Assembly: GCF_014651675.1 (NCBI RefSeq)
Contig: NZ_BMXI01000017.1
Location: 1 to 64,000 of the forward strand
DNA length: 64,000 bases
Direction of reading: 5' to 3'
From: Roseibacillus persicicus
GTDB taxonomy: Bacteria; Verrucomicrobiota; Verrucomicrobiia; Verrucomicrobiales; Akkermansiaceae
A program made the translations under genes and the position numbers. Below are positions 34,628-45,200 of the stretch, piece by piece. The notes below the pieces were generated by a model that made no database searches, was not told where the DNA came from, and was given only the letters and a program-made list of their open reading frames with translations. Within the stretch, counting starts at the first letter, position 1, and the number at the start of each line of letters is the position of its first letter.

Positions 34628-35080
34628 ATGAAGGCGATTGGTTGGGCAGGCTGTATGGGATTGATTCTGGCGAGTTGTAGCAATCACGACCCTCTCGCGG
34701 TCAAACAGTTCACCGTTCGGGACACCGATCCCGGCTGGAGCGAGGACCTGATGGTGCGGGGTGAGATCCAGAAGCGTCTCTACGGAGCCGTGGAGCAAGA
34801 GGATCGGGAAAAGCGGAAGGGGCAATACTATTCCGTTCGCTGGCGGGCCAATCCGGTCGGGGGACTGGTGCAGATTCGTTTTCAATATCGTCAAGCGGCA
34901 ACCGCGAGCAAGGTGCTAGCCGTCACCCAGACCGTTCCGGCGGACGAGGGAACAGGGGTGGTCGAGTTCTCGGTGGCAGGTGATTCCTATCGAAAGGGTG
35001 GCCGGGTTTTGGCGTGGCGAATGACGCTTTCGCAGGGCGGGAATTTGCTGGGTGAAGAGAAATCTTTTCTCTGGGAGTAG
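34628..35080 (+). CDS. Small lipoprotein of unknown function
   Basis: 150 residues starting at the ATG at 34628, chosen because it begins a lipoprotein signal (MKAIGWAGCMGLILASCSNH) with lipobox LASC. The mature part is about 130 residues, rich in beta strands (YSVRWRANPVGGLVQIRFQYRQ...VVEFSVAGDSYRKGGRVLAWRMTLSQGG), and resembles no family I can name. It is divergent from the Fur-family gene, so it may be one of its targets. Confidence 0.7.
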   Translation: MKAIGWAGCMGLILASCSNHDPLAVKQFTVRDTDPGWSEDLMVRGEIQKRLYGAVEQEDREKRKGQYYSVRWRANPVGGLVQIRFQYRQAATASKVLAVTQTVPADEGTGVVEFSVAGDSYRKGGRVLAWRMTLSQGGNLLGEEKSFLWE

Positions 35081-35246
35081 GGGAATTCATACGATGGCGA
35101 ATAAAACCCCGTTTTCAGCCGTCCTAACCCACAAGATGACTGCTCGATATCATGAGAATGTCTTTTCTGGAAAAAGAGTGTCCGATGAGTCGGGTTTGAT
35201 TGACGATTGTCTGAAAGTTGGTTACCTTTCGGACTTTAGTTCCCCG

Positions 35247-35795
35247 ATGTCGAAGACATCTGTAAGAGTGGCAAAATCAGACTCCATAGCGGTAGGTGAG
35301 GTAGAGGGCTCCAAATGGGTGAGAGTCCAAGGCAAGGGTAATTTCATGAGCAGCCCGCGCCTTAAAGAGTACGTGGAAGGGTGTCTGGAGAGCGGGACCT
35401 GCGAGGCTGTGGTCGTCGATTTGGATACTTGTCCTGCGATGGACTCGACTTTCATGGGAACCTTGGCCGGTTTGGCCGGGCGTTTGATGGAGCGGGAAGG
35501 TCGTTTGGCCATTGTCGGACTCTCAGACCGGAACCGGGACTCACTGGTGGATCTGGGGCTGGATGCGATTTTGGAAATGGAGAATGAGGACGGAGCCTCC
35601 GAGTGGAGCAATGACTTGGAGGCCATTCGCAACGGTCTCAAGGATTGGGACGGTGCCCGTGATGGGGCTGCGGCCGCCGAGGAAGTCCTGGAAGCGCATC
35701 GCAAGCTCTGCGAAGTCGACGACCGAAATCACAAGAAATTTGACGCTGTTTTAGACGTGCTGGAAAAAGAGGTTTCAGCACGACAAGCTGGCTGA
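35247..35795 (+). CDS. STAS-domain protein (anti-sigma-factor antagonist type)
   Basis: 182 residues from the ATG at 35247 (MSKTSVRVAKSDSIAVG); the frame extends 65 codons upstream without homology. The STAS fold covers about 10-115, with the phosphorylation-site loop VVVDLDTCPAMDSTFMGTLAGLAG, where Ser in MDST is the switch residue. The C-terminal ~60 residues form a helical extension (AAAAEEVLEAHRKLCEVDD). It precedes a PP2C-type phosphatase by 23 bases, which would dephosphorylate it in a partner-switching pathway. No matching kinase/anti-sigma gene is in the window. Confidence 0.85.
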   Translation: MSKTSVRVAKSDSIAVGEVEGSKWVRVQGKGNFMSSPRLKEYVEGCLESGTCEAVVVDLDTCPAMDSTFMGTLAGLAGRLMEREGRLAIVGLSDRNRDSLVDLGLDAILEMENEDGASEWSNDLEAIRNGLKDWDGARDGAAAAEEVLEAHRKLCEVDDRNHKKFDAVLDVLEKEVSARQAG

Positions 35796-35818
35796 AAGCC
35801 CAATCGGGCAACCTTGCA

Positions 35819-37216
35819 ATGACCGATCGAGAATGGTGGTTAGTAGCGGGGGGCTTGCTGTTATTGGGGCTGCTGGTGTGGCGGTTTTCGCTCTTGCGAA
35901 AAAGGCTTCGGATTCGTGAGCATGAGCTTGCGGCGATCGATGCCGAGGAGCACAGGATGTTCGATTTCTTGCATCATCTCGGCGAGTCAATCGCCGAGGA
36001 GCGTTCGCTTGCCCACCTTTATCGTACAATCGTCGAAGGAATCGAGGAAGTGCTGAACGCCGATGGGGCCGCTCTCTACCTCTTGAATGACGAAGAGTTT
36101 TCGCCAGGTCATCTTAGCAAGACTTGTCCGGCCTTGATCACCGTGCCGAAAGAGGCGCGGTTGGAAGGCGAGGAGGCGACGCGCAAGTGGTTGCGATTGG
36201 GGCGGGTACCACGTGAGGGGGAATTTTTGGATACGGTCCTCGATGAGGTGGCCGGTTGCCGCTGGGCGAGGGGAGAGCAGCCTTTGCCCGATGGAATTGA
36301 AGATTACTTCGGAGTCCCGCTCTCCCATGCCGGGAAGGTCTTCGGGGTTCTTTCCGCGGTTCGCAAAGATCGACGATTCTCCAGCAATGATTGGGATATT
36401 TTTCGTTCTGCCGCCGAGCAGTCTGCCTTCGGACTGGGCAATGCGCTATTGCATCGGGAGGTGCAGGAGAAGCGGCGCATGGACGATGAGTTGCGCACCG
36501 CACAAGAGGTCCAGAAAGTTCTTCTCCCTGACCGCAATCCCGATTGGCCCGGCTATCGTGTCCGGGGAATCAACTTTGCTGCGCGGTTGATCAGCGGGGA
36601 CTACTTTGATTTCGTGGATTTGGCCGATGAGCGGCATGGTGTCGTCATTGCCGACGTTTCCGGTAAGGGGGTGGCCGCAGGACTGGTGATGGCCAGTTGC
36701 CGTAGCGCCTTGCGGGCGCATGCCTTGGTGGCCAATAGCCCTAGTGAGACGCTGGCAGCTCTCAATCGGCAGGTCTTTGCGGATGTGAGGGAGGACATGT
36801 TTGTCAGTGCGGCCTACGCCCAGCTGGAAAATGGCACCGGAAAGATTACCCTGGCGCGCGCCGGCCATGATGCTCCGCTGCTTTACCGCAAAGAAGAGGG
36901 GACGGTCGAGGTCGTGAAGCCCGGTGGGCTAGCGCTTGGGATCGATCGGGGTCCAGTCTTTGAGCGGGTATTAAAGGAGTTGGAGATCGAGATGAATTCA
37001 GGAGATGTTCTTCTCTTCTATACCGATGGGGTCAACGAAGCCGAGAACACCAAAGGGCAGGAATTCGGCAAGGAGCGCCTCCGTGAGCGCTTTGCTGCTC
37101 TCGCAGTGAATGGTGCGGAAGGAGTGGTGGGCGGATTACCCGCCGAGTTGAAAGACTTTGCCGGCAGCCATCCCCAGATCGACGATATCACCCTCGTAGC
37201 CATTGAGCGCATTTAG
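35819..37216 (+). CDS. PP2C-type SpoIIE/RsbU phosphatase with GAF domain
   Basis: 465 residues. One membrane helix (~8-22), a short coiled coil, a GAF domain at ~45-215 (SLAHLYRTIVEGIEEVLNADGAALYLLN), then the PP2C SpoIIE domain from about 230. Metal-binding residues: D261 in ISGDYFDFVDL, ADVSGKGVAAG, FYTDGVNEAEN, and QIDDITLVAIE. It probably dephosphorylates the STAS protein encoded just upstream in response to a signal sensed by the GAF domain. The GAF ligand is unknown. Nearly 600 bases at its 3' end share no operon with the convergent O-antigen ligase gene. Confidence 0.9.
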   Translation: MTDREWWLVAGGLLLLGLLVWRFSLLRKRLRIREHELAAIDAEEHRMFDFLHHLGESIAEERSLAHLYRTIVEGIEEVLNADGAALYLLNDEEFSPGHLSKTCPALITVPKEARLEGEEATRKWLRLGRVPREGEFLDTVLDEVAGCRWARGEQPLPDGIEDYFGVPLSHAGKVFGVLSAVRKDRRFSSNDWDIFRSAAEQSAFGLGNALLHREVQEKRRMDDELRTAQEVQKVLLPDRNPDWPGYRVRGINFAARLISGDYFDFVDLADERHGVVIADVSGKGVAAGLVMASCRSALRAHALVANSPSETLAALNRQVFADVREDMFVSAAYAQLENGTGKITLARAGHDAPLLYRKEEGTVEVVKPGGLALGIDRGPVFERVLKELEIEMNSGDVLLFYTDGVNEAENTKGQEFGKERLRERFAALAVNGAEGVVGGLPAELKDFAGSHPQIDDITLVAIERI

Positions 37217-37240
37217 CGAGACTGGACAAATCGGTGGTTG

Positions 37241-38632
37241 CTAAAGAATGGGGCTGGCCGGGCGCTGGTTCGGAGTGTCGGCATTTCGCAGATGAAAGGC
37301 CCGGACGTATCCCGCTTGGGCAAAGCTGAAAGTGGCTCCGAAAATCATACCCAAAAGACGTTCGTCGAAAGGATTGGAGGTCGCGGACTCGGACAAGATG
37401 CAGATCGAAGCTACTGCCGGGAGAAAGAGGAGCCAATAGTCCGGTCCGGGCGAACTCGCGTTGGCTGCCGCACTGGAAATGCTGAAAGCGATAGCCGCAA
37501 CAAACAGTCCGATGAAAGCCGTCAGGGCGATAAAGCCGCCGGAGAATAGTGAGTAGGTCCAGATCGAATGCCCGGCAAACCAGATATCCGATGACATGAG
37601 CTCGAGATCCTCCCGATCGTAGACCATGTAGAGCTCCGGGAAGTAGTCGTCGTCCCAGTAGAAGGAAGCTCCGACGCCCATGCCATTGACGTAGCGGAGG
37701 GGTTCTCGGTCCAAGGTGTCGAAGATGGCTTTGGCCTCCGCCTGGCGGGTCAGGAGCGAAGGGTCGTTGGCCATGTTCCGGTCGTCAGTCGGGCTGAAAA
37801 GACGTTCCTGCCACCGGTCGAGAGAATTAGGAAAGGCAACGAAGATACCCACTACTAGAGTGAGGCCGGCAATCACCACCACCACCACAGGAAGGATGCG
37901 TTTGAAGAGATCCTGCAGGCGGAACGCGCCCCACTGCAGCCCGAAGGCGAAAAAAAGCGAGGTGGCCAGAGCCGAGGCGGTGATGGGAAAGATCAGCGAG
38001 CGCGTAATAGAGAGCAGCATCGCGGTAAAGAGCGCCGCAATAGCCAGGAGCATCGTCCAGTGGAACTTGTTGCGAAGGAGAATGGAGCATCCAATGAAGG
38101 CGGCGGACCAGCTCAAGGCCGGACTCAAAATTTCCGAGCGGGCGGTGTCCAGGTCGACGGAGGTAAAGGCCAGACCGAAGACGATCCGCCAGACGATATT
38201 GATCATCGCAACGACAAAAACCGGAGTTGCCAAGTGGGCGAGCCGGACTCCCGAGCTGGCCGTGATGTGCGAATTGAGCATCGCGGCAAAGGTGAGGAAG
38301 AAGGGGAGACCTGTTTTCAGGAAACGAGTGAAGGGGACGTCCTGAAGAATCGCGTTGCCGGCCATGAAGGCGAGAAAGAGGGCCCAGATTCCGAGTAGCC
38401 AAGCCCCGGGCCGGACCGCAAGGAAAGGCGCTCCAATGATTACGATGAGACCCGTGACGCCCGCTGCCATGGCCAAGAAGCCATACTGAACCAGCGTCGA
38501 AATCGTGGTCGGGGTCTCCGCCCGATAGTCGAAGGCGAAGGACAGCATGAAGAGCCAGAACAGCACCCGCAAAGCCGTTGTGCGCCAGGTCTTCGGCGGC
38601 AAAACGGTTTCGGGAGCGTCAGCGAGGAGCAT
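37241..38632 (-). CDS. O-antigen ligase-like polysaccharide polymerase
   Basis: 463 residues from the ATG at 38632; the upstream frame opens only from a TTG at 38680. Eleven to twelve membrane helices and a large periplasmic loop (about 290-400) containing GMGVGASFYWDDDYFPEL and GHSIWTYSLFSGGFIAL fit the Wzy/WaaL (O-antigen ligase) superfamily, which polymerises or ligates lipid-linked glycans. No glycosyltransferase genes lie beside it, so its glycan is unknown. Confidence 0.72.
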   Translation of the reverse strand: MLLADAPETVLPPKTWRTTALRVLFWLFMLSFAFDYRAETPTTISTLVQYGFLAMAAGVTGLIVIIGAPFLAVRPGAWLLGIWALFLAFMAGNAILQDVPFTRFLKTGLPFFLTFAAMLNSHITASSGVRLAHLATPVFVVAMINIVWRIVFGLAFTSVDLDTARSEILSPALSWSAAFIGCSILLRNKFHWTMLLAIAALFTAMLLSITRSLIFPITASALATSLFFAFGLQWGAFRLQDLFKRILPVVVVVIAGLTLVVGIFVAFPNSLDRWQERLFSPTDDRNMANDPSLLTRQAEAKAIFDTLDREPLRYVNGMGVGASFYWDDDYFPELYMVYDREDLELMSSDIWFAGHSIWTYSLFSGGFIALTAFIGLFVAAIAFSISSAAANASSPGPDYWLLFLPAVASICILSESATSNPFDERLLGMIFGATFSFAQAGYVRAFHLRNADTPNQRPASPIL

Positions 38633-38807
38633 CGGAAGGGGAAGGGATGGAGGGCAGCCCGGGTGCTCCCATGGATGCAACCCGCGGCTGCGGAGATATC
38701 ACGCTTGCTTGGGAAAAGGTAGTCCCGAATTGACCCAGCGAGGCTGCCGGGGGCGTGGAAGCGGTTTTTTCTTCCCGAGCCTTCTGAATTCAAAGAGGCG
38801 GGATGAG

Positions 38808-39227
38808 CTAAAGGCGCCCCTCGTCCGCGTCAATGTAGTCGCAGAATGAGTAGATGCCTTCCTTGTCCTGAAAGCCGGATTCCTCGATTCGACTGGCGAG
38901 CTTTTCGCTCAAATCATCACGAAATCCCCGGTTCAGGATATAGGAGCGGAACCAAGCGAGTTCATACTCCTCGCGCTTAGTACCCTTTGCGCGAGCCTGA
39001 GCGAGAACCTCCGAGTCCGGGGCGCCGGCTAGCGTGAGTTCCTTGATGGTCTCGTAATCGACTCCCAAAAACTGGCAGATCCAGAGGTCCATGCCCTTGC
39101 CGAGATTGGCATGCAGCTCGGGGTGGAGTTCGCCGGCTGCAAAGAGCCGGATCTTTTCAACCATCCGTGGAAAATAGGGGAGGCCATCGATTTCTGAGCG
39201 TGGCGAGCAAGGGTAAGTATCTGACAT
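38808..39227 (-). CDS. DUF5069 protein
   Basis: 139 residues. The segment DGLPYFPRMVEKIRLFAAGELHPELHANLGKGMDLWICQFLGVDYETI is the conserved core of DUF5069, a family found mainly in Verrucomicrobiota and relatives. No catalytic residues or signal peptide are apparent, so it is probably cytoplasmic. Function unknown. Confidence 0.75.
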   Translation of the reverse strand: MSDTYPCSPRSEIDGLPYFPRMVEKIRLFAAGELHPELHANLGKGMDLWICQFLGVDYETIKELTLAGAPDSEVLAQARAKGTKREEYELAWFRSYILNRGFRDDLSEKLASRIEESGFQDKEGIYSFCDYIDADEGRL

Positions 39228-39399
39228 GGCGCGACTTTCTCTAGATTTGCGGTAAGTTCAAGTGGACTCATTTTCATTTCCGCATTTTGGTCAGGGGAGG
39301 GGTGCTTCCCGTGATTCGAGGGAGAATTGCGAAAAAAGGTGCGATTCTTCGCAAAAACCTCTTGAAATCACCGCCAGAAAGCTTATTCCCTCCGCCCCC

Positions 39400-39669
39400 A
39401 TGGCAAGAAAATGCTGGAAAGCCCGTAACGAACGCAAGGCGAAGACTGTCGCCCGCTATGCTGATCTCCGTCACCAACTGAAGAAGGAAAAAGACTATGT
39501 CGGTCTATCCATGCTTCCACGCGATGCGAGCCCGACTCGCCTCGTCAACCGTTGTGAATTGACCGGACGTCGCCGCGCCTACTTGCGTCGCTTCAAGATG
39601 TCCCGGATTACCTTCCGCGAGCTCGCTTCCGCAGGGATGATTCCCGGCGTGACAAAGTCGAGCTGGTAG
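39400..39669 (+). CDS. rpsN: 30S ribosomal protein S14
   Basis: 89 residues from the ATG at 39400 ([20 protein letters not shown]). The conserved C-terminal half is present: [51 protein letters not shown]. There is no CxxC zinc ribbon, so this is the zinc-free type. It sits in the small ribosomal subunit head. It is encoded apart from the other ribosomal protein genes; an S10/spc operon is not in the window. Confidence 0.97.
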   Translation: MARKCWKARNERKAKTVARYADLRHQLKKEKDYVGLSMLPRDASPTRLVNRCELTGRRRAYLRRFKMSRITFRELASAGMIPGVTKSSW

Positions 39670-39732
39670 TGCTAGGCTGTCCGCAGAACTTTTGGAAGGG
39701 GGTCGTGAACAACCCGTCCCTTCCGTCCTCGA

Positions 39733-39993
39733 ATGCCCATCTACGAATACCTTTCAGCAGAACCGGATAATCCGGAGCGAAGTTGTCGCATCTGTTCGAA
39801 AGGGTTCGAGTTGCGGCGGCCCGTTGATCGGCCTCCGCTCGAAGTCTGTCTTTCCTGTAAGAATCCCGTCAGGAAAGTGATTAGTCGCGTCAATTCGCCG
39901 ACAATCACGAAGCCATTTTCTCCCACCGATGCCAAGAAGGCAGGCTTCACCGTGCTGCAGAAGCGCGATGAGGGAGTCTTTGAGAAGCTGTGA
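39733..39993 (+). CDS. FmdB-family zinc-ribbon protein
   Basis: 86 residues with the family opening MPIYEYLSAEP and a zinc ribbon made by C18xxC21 and C39xxC42, followed by a Lys/Pro-rich tail. FmdB proteins are called putative regulators, but the role is not established. Its stop codon overlaps the GTG start of the CNNM gene (GTGA), so the pair is translationally coupled. Confidence 0.85.
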   Translation: MPIYEYLSAEPDNPERSCRICSKGFELRRPVDRPPLEVCLSCKNPVRKVISRVNSPTITKPFSPTDAKKAGFTVLQKRDEGVFEKL

Positions 39994-41393
39994 GCGGGAT
40001 CTACGATATGGGATTGGTGCTGGCTTCCGCAGGCGCGGAGGTCTCGGATCATTATCCCACGCTGCCTGAAGCGCTTTGGTCGATTTTTTGGAGCATCGTA
40101 TTGCTCCTTGCCAATGCTTTCTTCGTGGCCTCCGAGTTTGCCATCGTCAAGGTCCGTCCCAGCCAGGTCGAGGCCGCTGGCAAGCTGAAGGGAAAGGCTT
40201 ATGCCACTGCTGAGAAAGTTGTCGGCAATCTCGACGGCTATCTCTCGGCCAACCAGTTGGGGATCACTCTGGCTTCTCTTTCCCTCGGTTTCGTTGCCGA
40301 ACCATTCGTGGCCAGTCTGGTCGCTCCGACTCTCTATCAGCTGGACTGGTTCCCCCAGGATCTGATCAGCATCACATCTTTCATCGTGGCCTTGGTGTCC
40401 TTCACCTTCCTCCATGTGGTGGTGGGCGAACTTTTGCCCAAGTCGGTCGCCATTCGCAAGCCACTGGAGTCGACCCTGATTTTGGCCAAGCCATTGAGCT
40501 GGTTCTATTGGCTCACTTGGTTCGCCATTTACTTCCTGCAGGGGACTTCCAACAAATTGCTCAAGTGGATCTTCAAGATGGATCCTGCCGACGAGAGCGA
40601 AGTGCACAGCTCCGAGGAGTTGGCCTTGCTCGTGCGCGAAAGTGGTGAGTCCGAAGAGGTTACCAATACCGAGAAGCAAATTCTCATCAATGCGCTGGAG
40701 TTAAACGACATGACCGTCAAGGAAGTCATGCTGCCGCGTAGTGAGGCTGTGGCTCTCGATTTGGAGAAATCCTTCGAGGACAACCTGGCGATTGCGGTCC
40801 GAACCAAGCACACCCGCTTCCCGCTGGTGCGCGGGCACTTTGACAACACGGTGGGCCTGATTCATATCAAAGACATTCTTAAGCTCGTTCGCGATGAAGC
40901 CCCGGACCTGCTCAAGATCAAACGCGAGCTGAAGGTGGTGCCCGAGACCATGCCCTTGGACGGTCTCTTGGAGTTTTTCCTGAAAGAGCGCGCCCACTTG
41001 GCGATGGTGGTCGATGAATATGGTGACTCTGCGGGACTCGTCTTCATGGATAATATCATGGAGGAATTGGTGGGGGATATTCAGGATGAGTTCGACAACG
41101 AGGAAGCGGGTTACACTCGGGTCAATGAGGAAGAGTTTGTCGTTGAGGGCTCCTTCAGCGTCAACGAACTCGAAACCATTCTGGAAGATTTTGACCTGGA
41201 CGCCAGTGAGGTCACAACCATTGGCGGTTACATCACCCAGCAATTGGGCCGATTACCTGAACCAGGTGAGACCCTCTGCGTTGAGGGCTATGAAGCGAAG
41301 GTCACCAGCACTGATGGCCGTCGGGTAGGACAAGTTCACCTCCGTCGTCTTTCCCAAGTCGAAAGGGAAGAAAGGGAGGACCATGTCGCCTGA
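39990..41393 (+). CDS. CNNM/CorC-type transporter (hemolysin family)
   Basis: 467 residues from a GTG overlapping the previous stop. DUF21/CNNM membrane domain with three to four helices (SIFWSIVLLLANAFFVASEFAIVKVRPSQV; YLSANQLGITLASLSLGFVAEP; VVVGELLPKSVAIRKP). A pair of CBS domains spans about 235-360 (TVKEVMLPRSEAVALD; HLAMVVDEYGDSAGLVFMDNIMEELVGDIQDEFD), and a CorC/HlyC C-terminal domain ends the protein. Such proteins move or regulate magnesium or other divalent cations across the inner membrane. It overlaps the next gene by 11 bases. Confidence 0.92.
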   Translation: MSGIYDMGLVLASAGAEVSDHYPTLPEALWSIFWSIVLLLANAFFVASEFAIVKVRPSQVEAAGKLKGKAYATAEKVVGNLDGYLSANQLGITLASLSLGFVAEPFVASLVAPTLYQLDWFPQDLISITSFIVALVSFTFLHVVVGELLPKSVAIRKPLESTLILAKPLSWFYWLTWFAIYFLQGTSNKLLKWIFKMDPADESEVHSSEELALLVRESGESEEVTNTEKQILINALELNDMTVKEVMLPRSEAVALDLEKSFEDNLAIAVRTKHTRFPLVRGHFDNTVGLIHIKDILKLVRDEAPDLLKIKRELKVVPETMPLDGLLEFFLKERAHLAMVVDEYGDSAGLVFMDNIMEELVGDIQDEFDNEEAGYTRVNEEEFVVEGSFSVNELETILEDFDLDASEVTTIGGYITQQLGRLPEPGETLCVEGYEAKVTSTDGRRVGQVHLRRLSQVEREEREDHVA

Positions 41394-42147
41394 GAAACCC
41401 TATCGCCCTCCGGTCTTTCAACACCTCGATAGCCAACAGACTCCGCTGGGATTGCTTAGCCTGCGCCGGCGGACGGTGCCTTCCCTGGACCATCTGGAAG
41501 TTCACGAAGTGGTTCTTGGGGACGCTTTTCTGATGTCGAGTCTCTTTACCGTAGTTGAGGAGGCTCTTTCCGATCTGGGTCTGGCCGCTGCGAGTGATGA
41601 CTTGAGCGCAGAGCCTTCGCTCGATGTGGTGGTTGGTGGATTGGGCTTGGGTTATACCGCGCAAGCTGCGCTCAAATTTTCAGCAGTTCGCTCTTGCTAT
41701 GTCGTCGACTACCTTCAGCCCGTGATTGATTGGCATCAGGCGGGCTTGGTTCCTTTGGGCAAAGAGCTCAGTGAGGACCCTCGGTGCGAGTTTGTACACG
41801 GAGACTTTTTCGAGCTTGCCCTCGCGGGGAAGGGCGAAGTGCATTTTGCCCCCGAAGATCCCGAGAAGCGGTTTCACGCGGTGCTGCTGGATATTGATCA
41901 TTCCCCGACCAAGCTGCTTCACGAGCGCCACGCTTCCTTCTACGAACCGGAAGGGTTGCGGAGCTTGGCGGACAAGTTGCATCCCCAAGGCGTCTTCGGT
42001 CTCTGGTCCGACGATGCACCTGACGAGGGCTTCTTGTCCGCCCTACGAGAGGTCTTTGCTTCGGCTGAGGCGCACATTGTTACTTTCGATAATCCCATTC
42101 AGGATTGTGAAAGCCGCAGCACGGTTTACGTGGCGAAGCTCGGATAA
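41383..42147 (+). CDS. Spermidine-synthase-like SAM-fold protein
   Basis: 254 residues. A Rossmann methyltransferase fold shows the motif-I-like VVVGGLGLGYTAQAAL, a VVDYLQPVIDWH strand, and a D-x-D region VLLDIDHSPTKLLH. This fits the polyamine aminopropyltransferase-like superfamily; whether it makes spermidine is unclear because the canonical GGGDG is replaced by GGLGLG, as in many bacterial 'spermidine synthase' homologues of unknown activity. Its start lies 11 bases inside the CNNM gene. Confidence 0.7.
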   Translation: MSPEKPYRPPVFQHLDSQQTPLGLLSLRRRTVPSLDHLEVHEVVLGDAFLMSSLFTVVEEALSDLGLAAASDDLSAEPSLDVVVGGLGLGYTAQAALKFSAVRSCYVVDYLQPVIDWHQAGLVPLGKELSEDPRCEFVHGDFFELALAGKGEVHFAPEDPEKRFHAVLLDIDHSPTKLLHERHASFYEPEGLRSLADKLHPQGVFGLWSDDAPDEGFLSALREVFASAEAHIVTFDNPIQDCESRSTVYVAKLG

Positions 42148-42242
42148 AGCTTGATGATTTTCGTCATTCAGTTGCGGCTAAGGTTCATCCTTTTGCCTCG
42201 GTGTAAAGGGTCGGCTCCGTCGCTGGTAAAGACACTTGCTCC

Positions 42243-45200
42243 ATGTCTTTTTCTCCCAGTGCCTTCTTATCTCAATTCGTTCTTTGCCTAGCGGTTGCAG
42301 TTTCTTCGCTCTTTTCCCATGCGGGGGCTGCTCAAGATTCCTCCGGAGAAAATACGATCCTCTGTTATGGCAATTCGATGGTTGAACGTCTCTTGGAGCA
42401 GGGGGAGCTGGAGGCCCGCTTGCAGCTCGCCAATCCCGATGCCGAGTTGAAAGTTCGCAGTCTCGCCTGGACGGGAGACGAGGTTGGCAACCGTCTTCGC
42501 TTGGAAGGTTATGCCAAGCACATGAAGAATCTCTTAGCCGAATGGCCAGCCAAGACCATTGTGCTGGGCTATGGTCTGAATGAATCCTTCGCCGGGGAGA
42601 AAGGGCTTGCCGACTTCAAGGCGCAATATGCGGTTCACCTCGACCAAATCTCACACATCCATCCCGGAGCCCGTCTGGTATTACTCTCTCCCATTGCCAT
42701 TGAGGATGCTTCGCCCGAACGCCAGAAAAACGTGGCCCAATATAGCGCCGCGATTGAAGAGTTGGCCAAGAAAAGGGGAGCCGAGTTTATCGATCTGTTT
42801 TCCGTTACACGGAAAGCTTATACCGAGTCCGAGCCGGCCCTGACGAACAATGGGATTCACTTAAATTCAGCAGGCAACTCCTTGGTGGCGAAGACCATCG
42901 CACAAGCTCTCGGCGGGTCCATGGCTGTCGACCTCAATGCGGAACGTTTGCACGAGGTCACTCTTGCTGCCGCAGCTAAACACAAGCGGGTCGCGGAAGT
43001 GGTGCGGCCGAAGAATGGGGTGGTCTACTTCGGGGTCAGAGCCCGACCTGCCGAGTATGCTGACGAGATGCCACGCTACCATGAGATGATTCGACTCACT
43101 GAAGAAGTGGTGCACCGTCTGGTGAAAGATTCCTCTCTGACTTTTGCCGAAATCCCTGAACCTTCACTGCCTCCCATGCCGGAGGGCAGGGGACGGAGTG
43201 ATGGTGACAAGACCGGCATCATCAAGCCCGTGGCGGAGGCCATGGCCGAGTTCACCGTGGCCGAGGGCTACGAGGTGAACGTCTTTGCCTCCGAAGAACA
43301 ATTTCCCGAGCTCCGCAACCCGGTGCAGATTGCTTTCGATGCCCGGGGTCGCCTCTGGGCGGTCACCATGCCTTCGTTTCCTCACACTGTCCCAGGTCTC
43401 ACTCCTCCCGATCGCATCGTGATCTTGGAAGACACCGACCACGATGGGCGCGCGGACAAGATCACGACCTTCATGGACGGCCTCGATGCGCTCGACGGGG
43501 TGGCCTTTCATCATGATGGAGTCATCATTTCGGAGCAACCGCGTCTCTGGTTGGTCAAGGATACCGATGGAGACGGCCGAGCTGATACTCAGGTCGAGCT
43601 CTTGCGTGGTATTGACGTCACCGACTCTCACCACGGCGGAATGATTGCGGCCGATCCCTTCGGCGACATCATCTTCAGTGATGGGGTTTTTCATCGGTCC
43701 CAATTGGAAACCCCGCAGGGTGTTCACCGGGGAATTGATGCCACGACCTACCGTCTGGACATGAAGGATGGTGGCATTGTGACCGAGTGGCAGCACACCA
43801 CCCCCAATCCCTGGAACGTGGCCTTTGACAAGTGGGGATCCATTTTCCAGACCTATGGCGATGGCCATGTTTACGACGGCACTTCTCTGATTTGGACTCC
43901 ACTGGGTGGCTACCATCCCTTCCGGTTCGCCAATATTGCGACTTATGGCAAAGGATCGGGGATGGCGATTGTCTCCAGTCCGAACTTCCCCGACCGCTAT
44001 CAGCAGAGCATGGTTTCAGCCGCTTTGCTCGGACGTTACGCGGTGACCTTGACCGCCTTCGATGGCCAGTCCGGTATGATCAAAGGCAAAGACCCGCTCA
44101 CCGTCATCGAGTCTCCCAACGCGGCTTTCCGCCCGGCGGACCTCGAGTTCGGCATGGATGGGGCCCTTTATATTTCTGATTTTTGCAGCCCCATTATCGG
44201 CCACGCCCAACACCCGATGCGCGACCCGCATTGGGACCACGATTTCGGTCGCATTTGGCGCGTGGTAAATACCAAAAAGCCTCTCAATCAAGACTGGCCC
44301 CAGATTGAAGGTGCTTCTTTCGACGAGCTTTGCAAGCTCCTGACCCACCCTATGGATTTGGTGCGCCACCACGTGCGGATTGAACTGCGCAAGCATGGTG
44401 CGGAAGGAATGGTGGATTTGGCTCGTTGGCTGGGAGGCCTTGACCAATCCAGCTCTGATTACGAGCAGGCAATTCTCGAGACCATTTTTGTCGGCGAAGG
44501 CTTGGGCGAAGTTCGTCCCCAGTTGATTGAGCGCCTCTTGCAATCGAAGTCCGAACGCTATCGCGGAGCCGCGGTGCAGACTATTCGCATTCAGGCCGAC
44601 AAGCTTCCAAATCTGGTCGAACTCCTGACCTCCGTCGCCGGTGATTCCAGTCCCCGCGTTCAGAATGAAGTGATTGATGCCGTGGCTCATCTGCGGCCCC
44701 AGTATCCGGCCGTGGAAGCTGTTTTGACTCACCTCAAGCCGCTCACTCCTGAGGTGAAAAACTCGTTAACCTACCTCGACCTCGGCATCGAACCTCTCAA
44801 AGGGCGGAGTGTGCCAGTGTTGGAGGTGGATGAAGAATCGCAGTTGACCCACTGGCAGTTTCTGGGAGCAAAGGGTGACAAGAAAGCGGTCGAGTATGCC
44901 ACCACTCGCGAAAAACTTCCCGGGGTCGGCCTCTTCCGAACCTTCGTGCAAGTCGATGAACCCAAGTCGGCGGTGATTGCCATTCAACACAAGGCGATTG
45001 ATATCCGGTTGAACGAGAGCCTGGTGTTTAGTCAGGACTCTCTATGGAGTGGAGACCAGCAGGTGAATGTGGAGCTGTTGAAGGGTCTCAATGTGATTGA
45101 GATTTTGCTCAAAAGCGGGCGCCGGAAGACCAAGACCATGCCGCCGGTCTTTCTCTATGATCCCGTGGGGCAGGCTCTCACCGGAACCGGATATCCCCGC

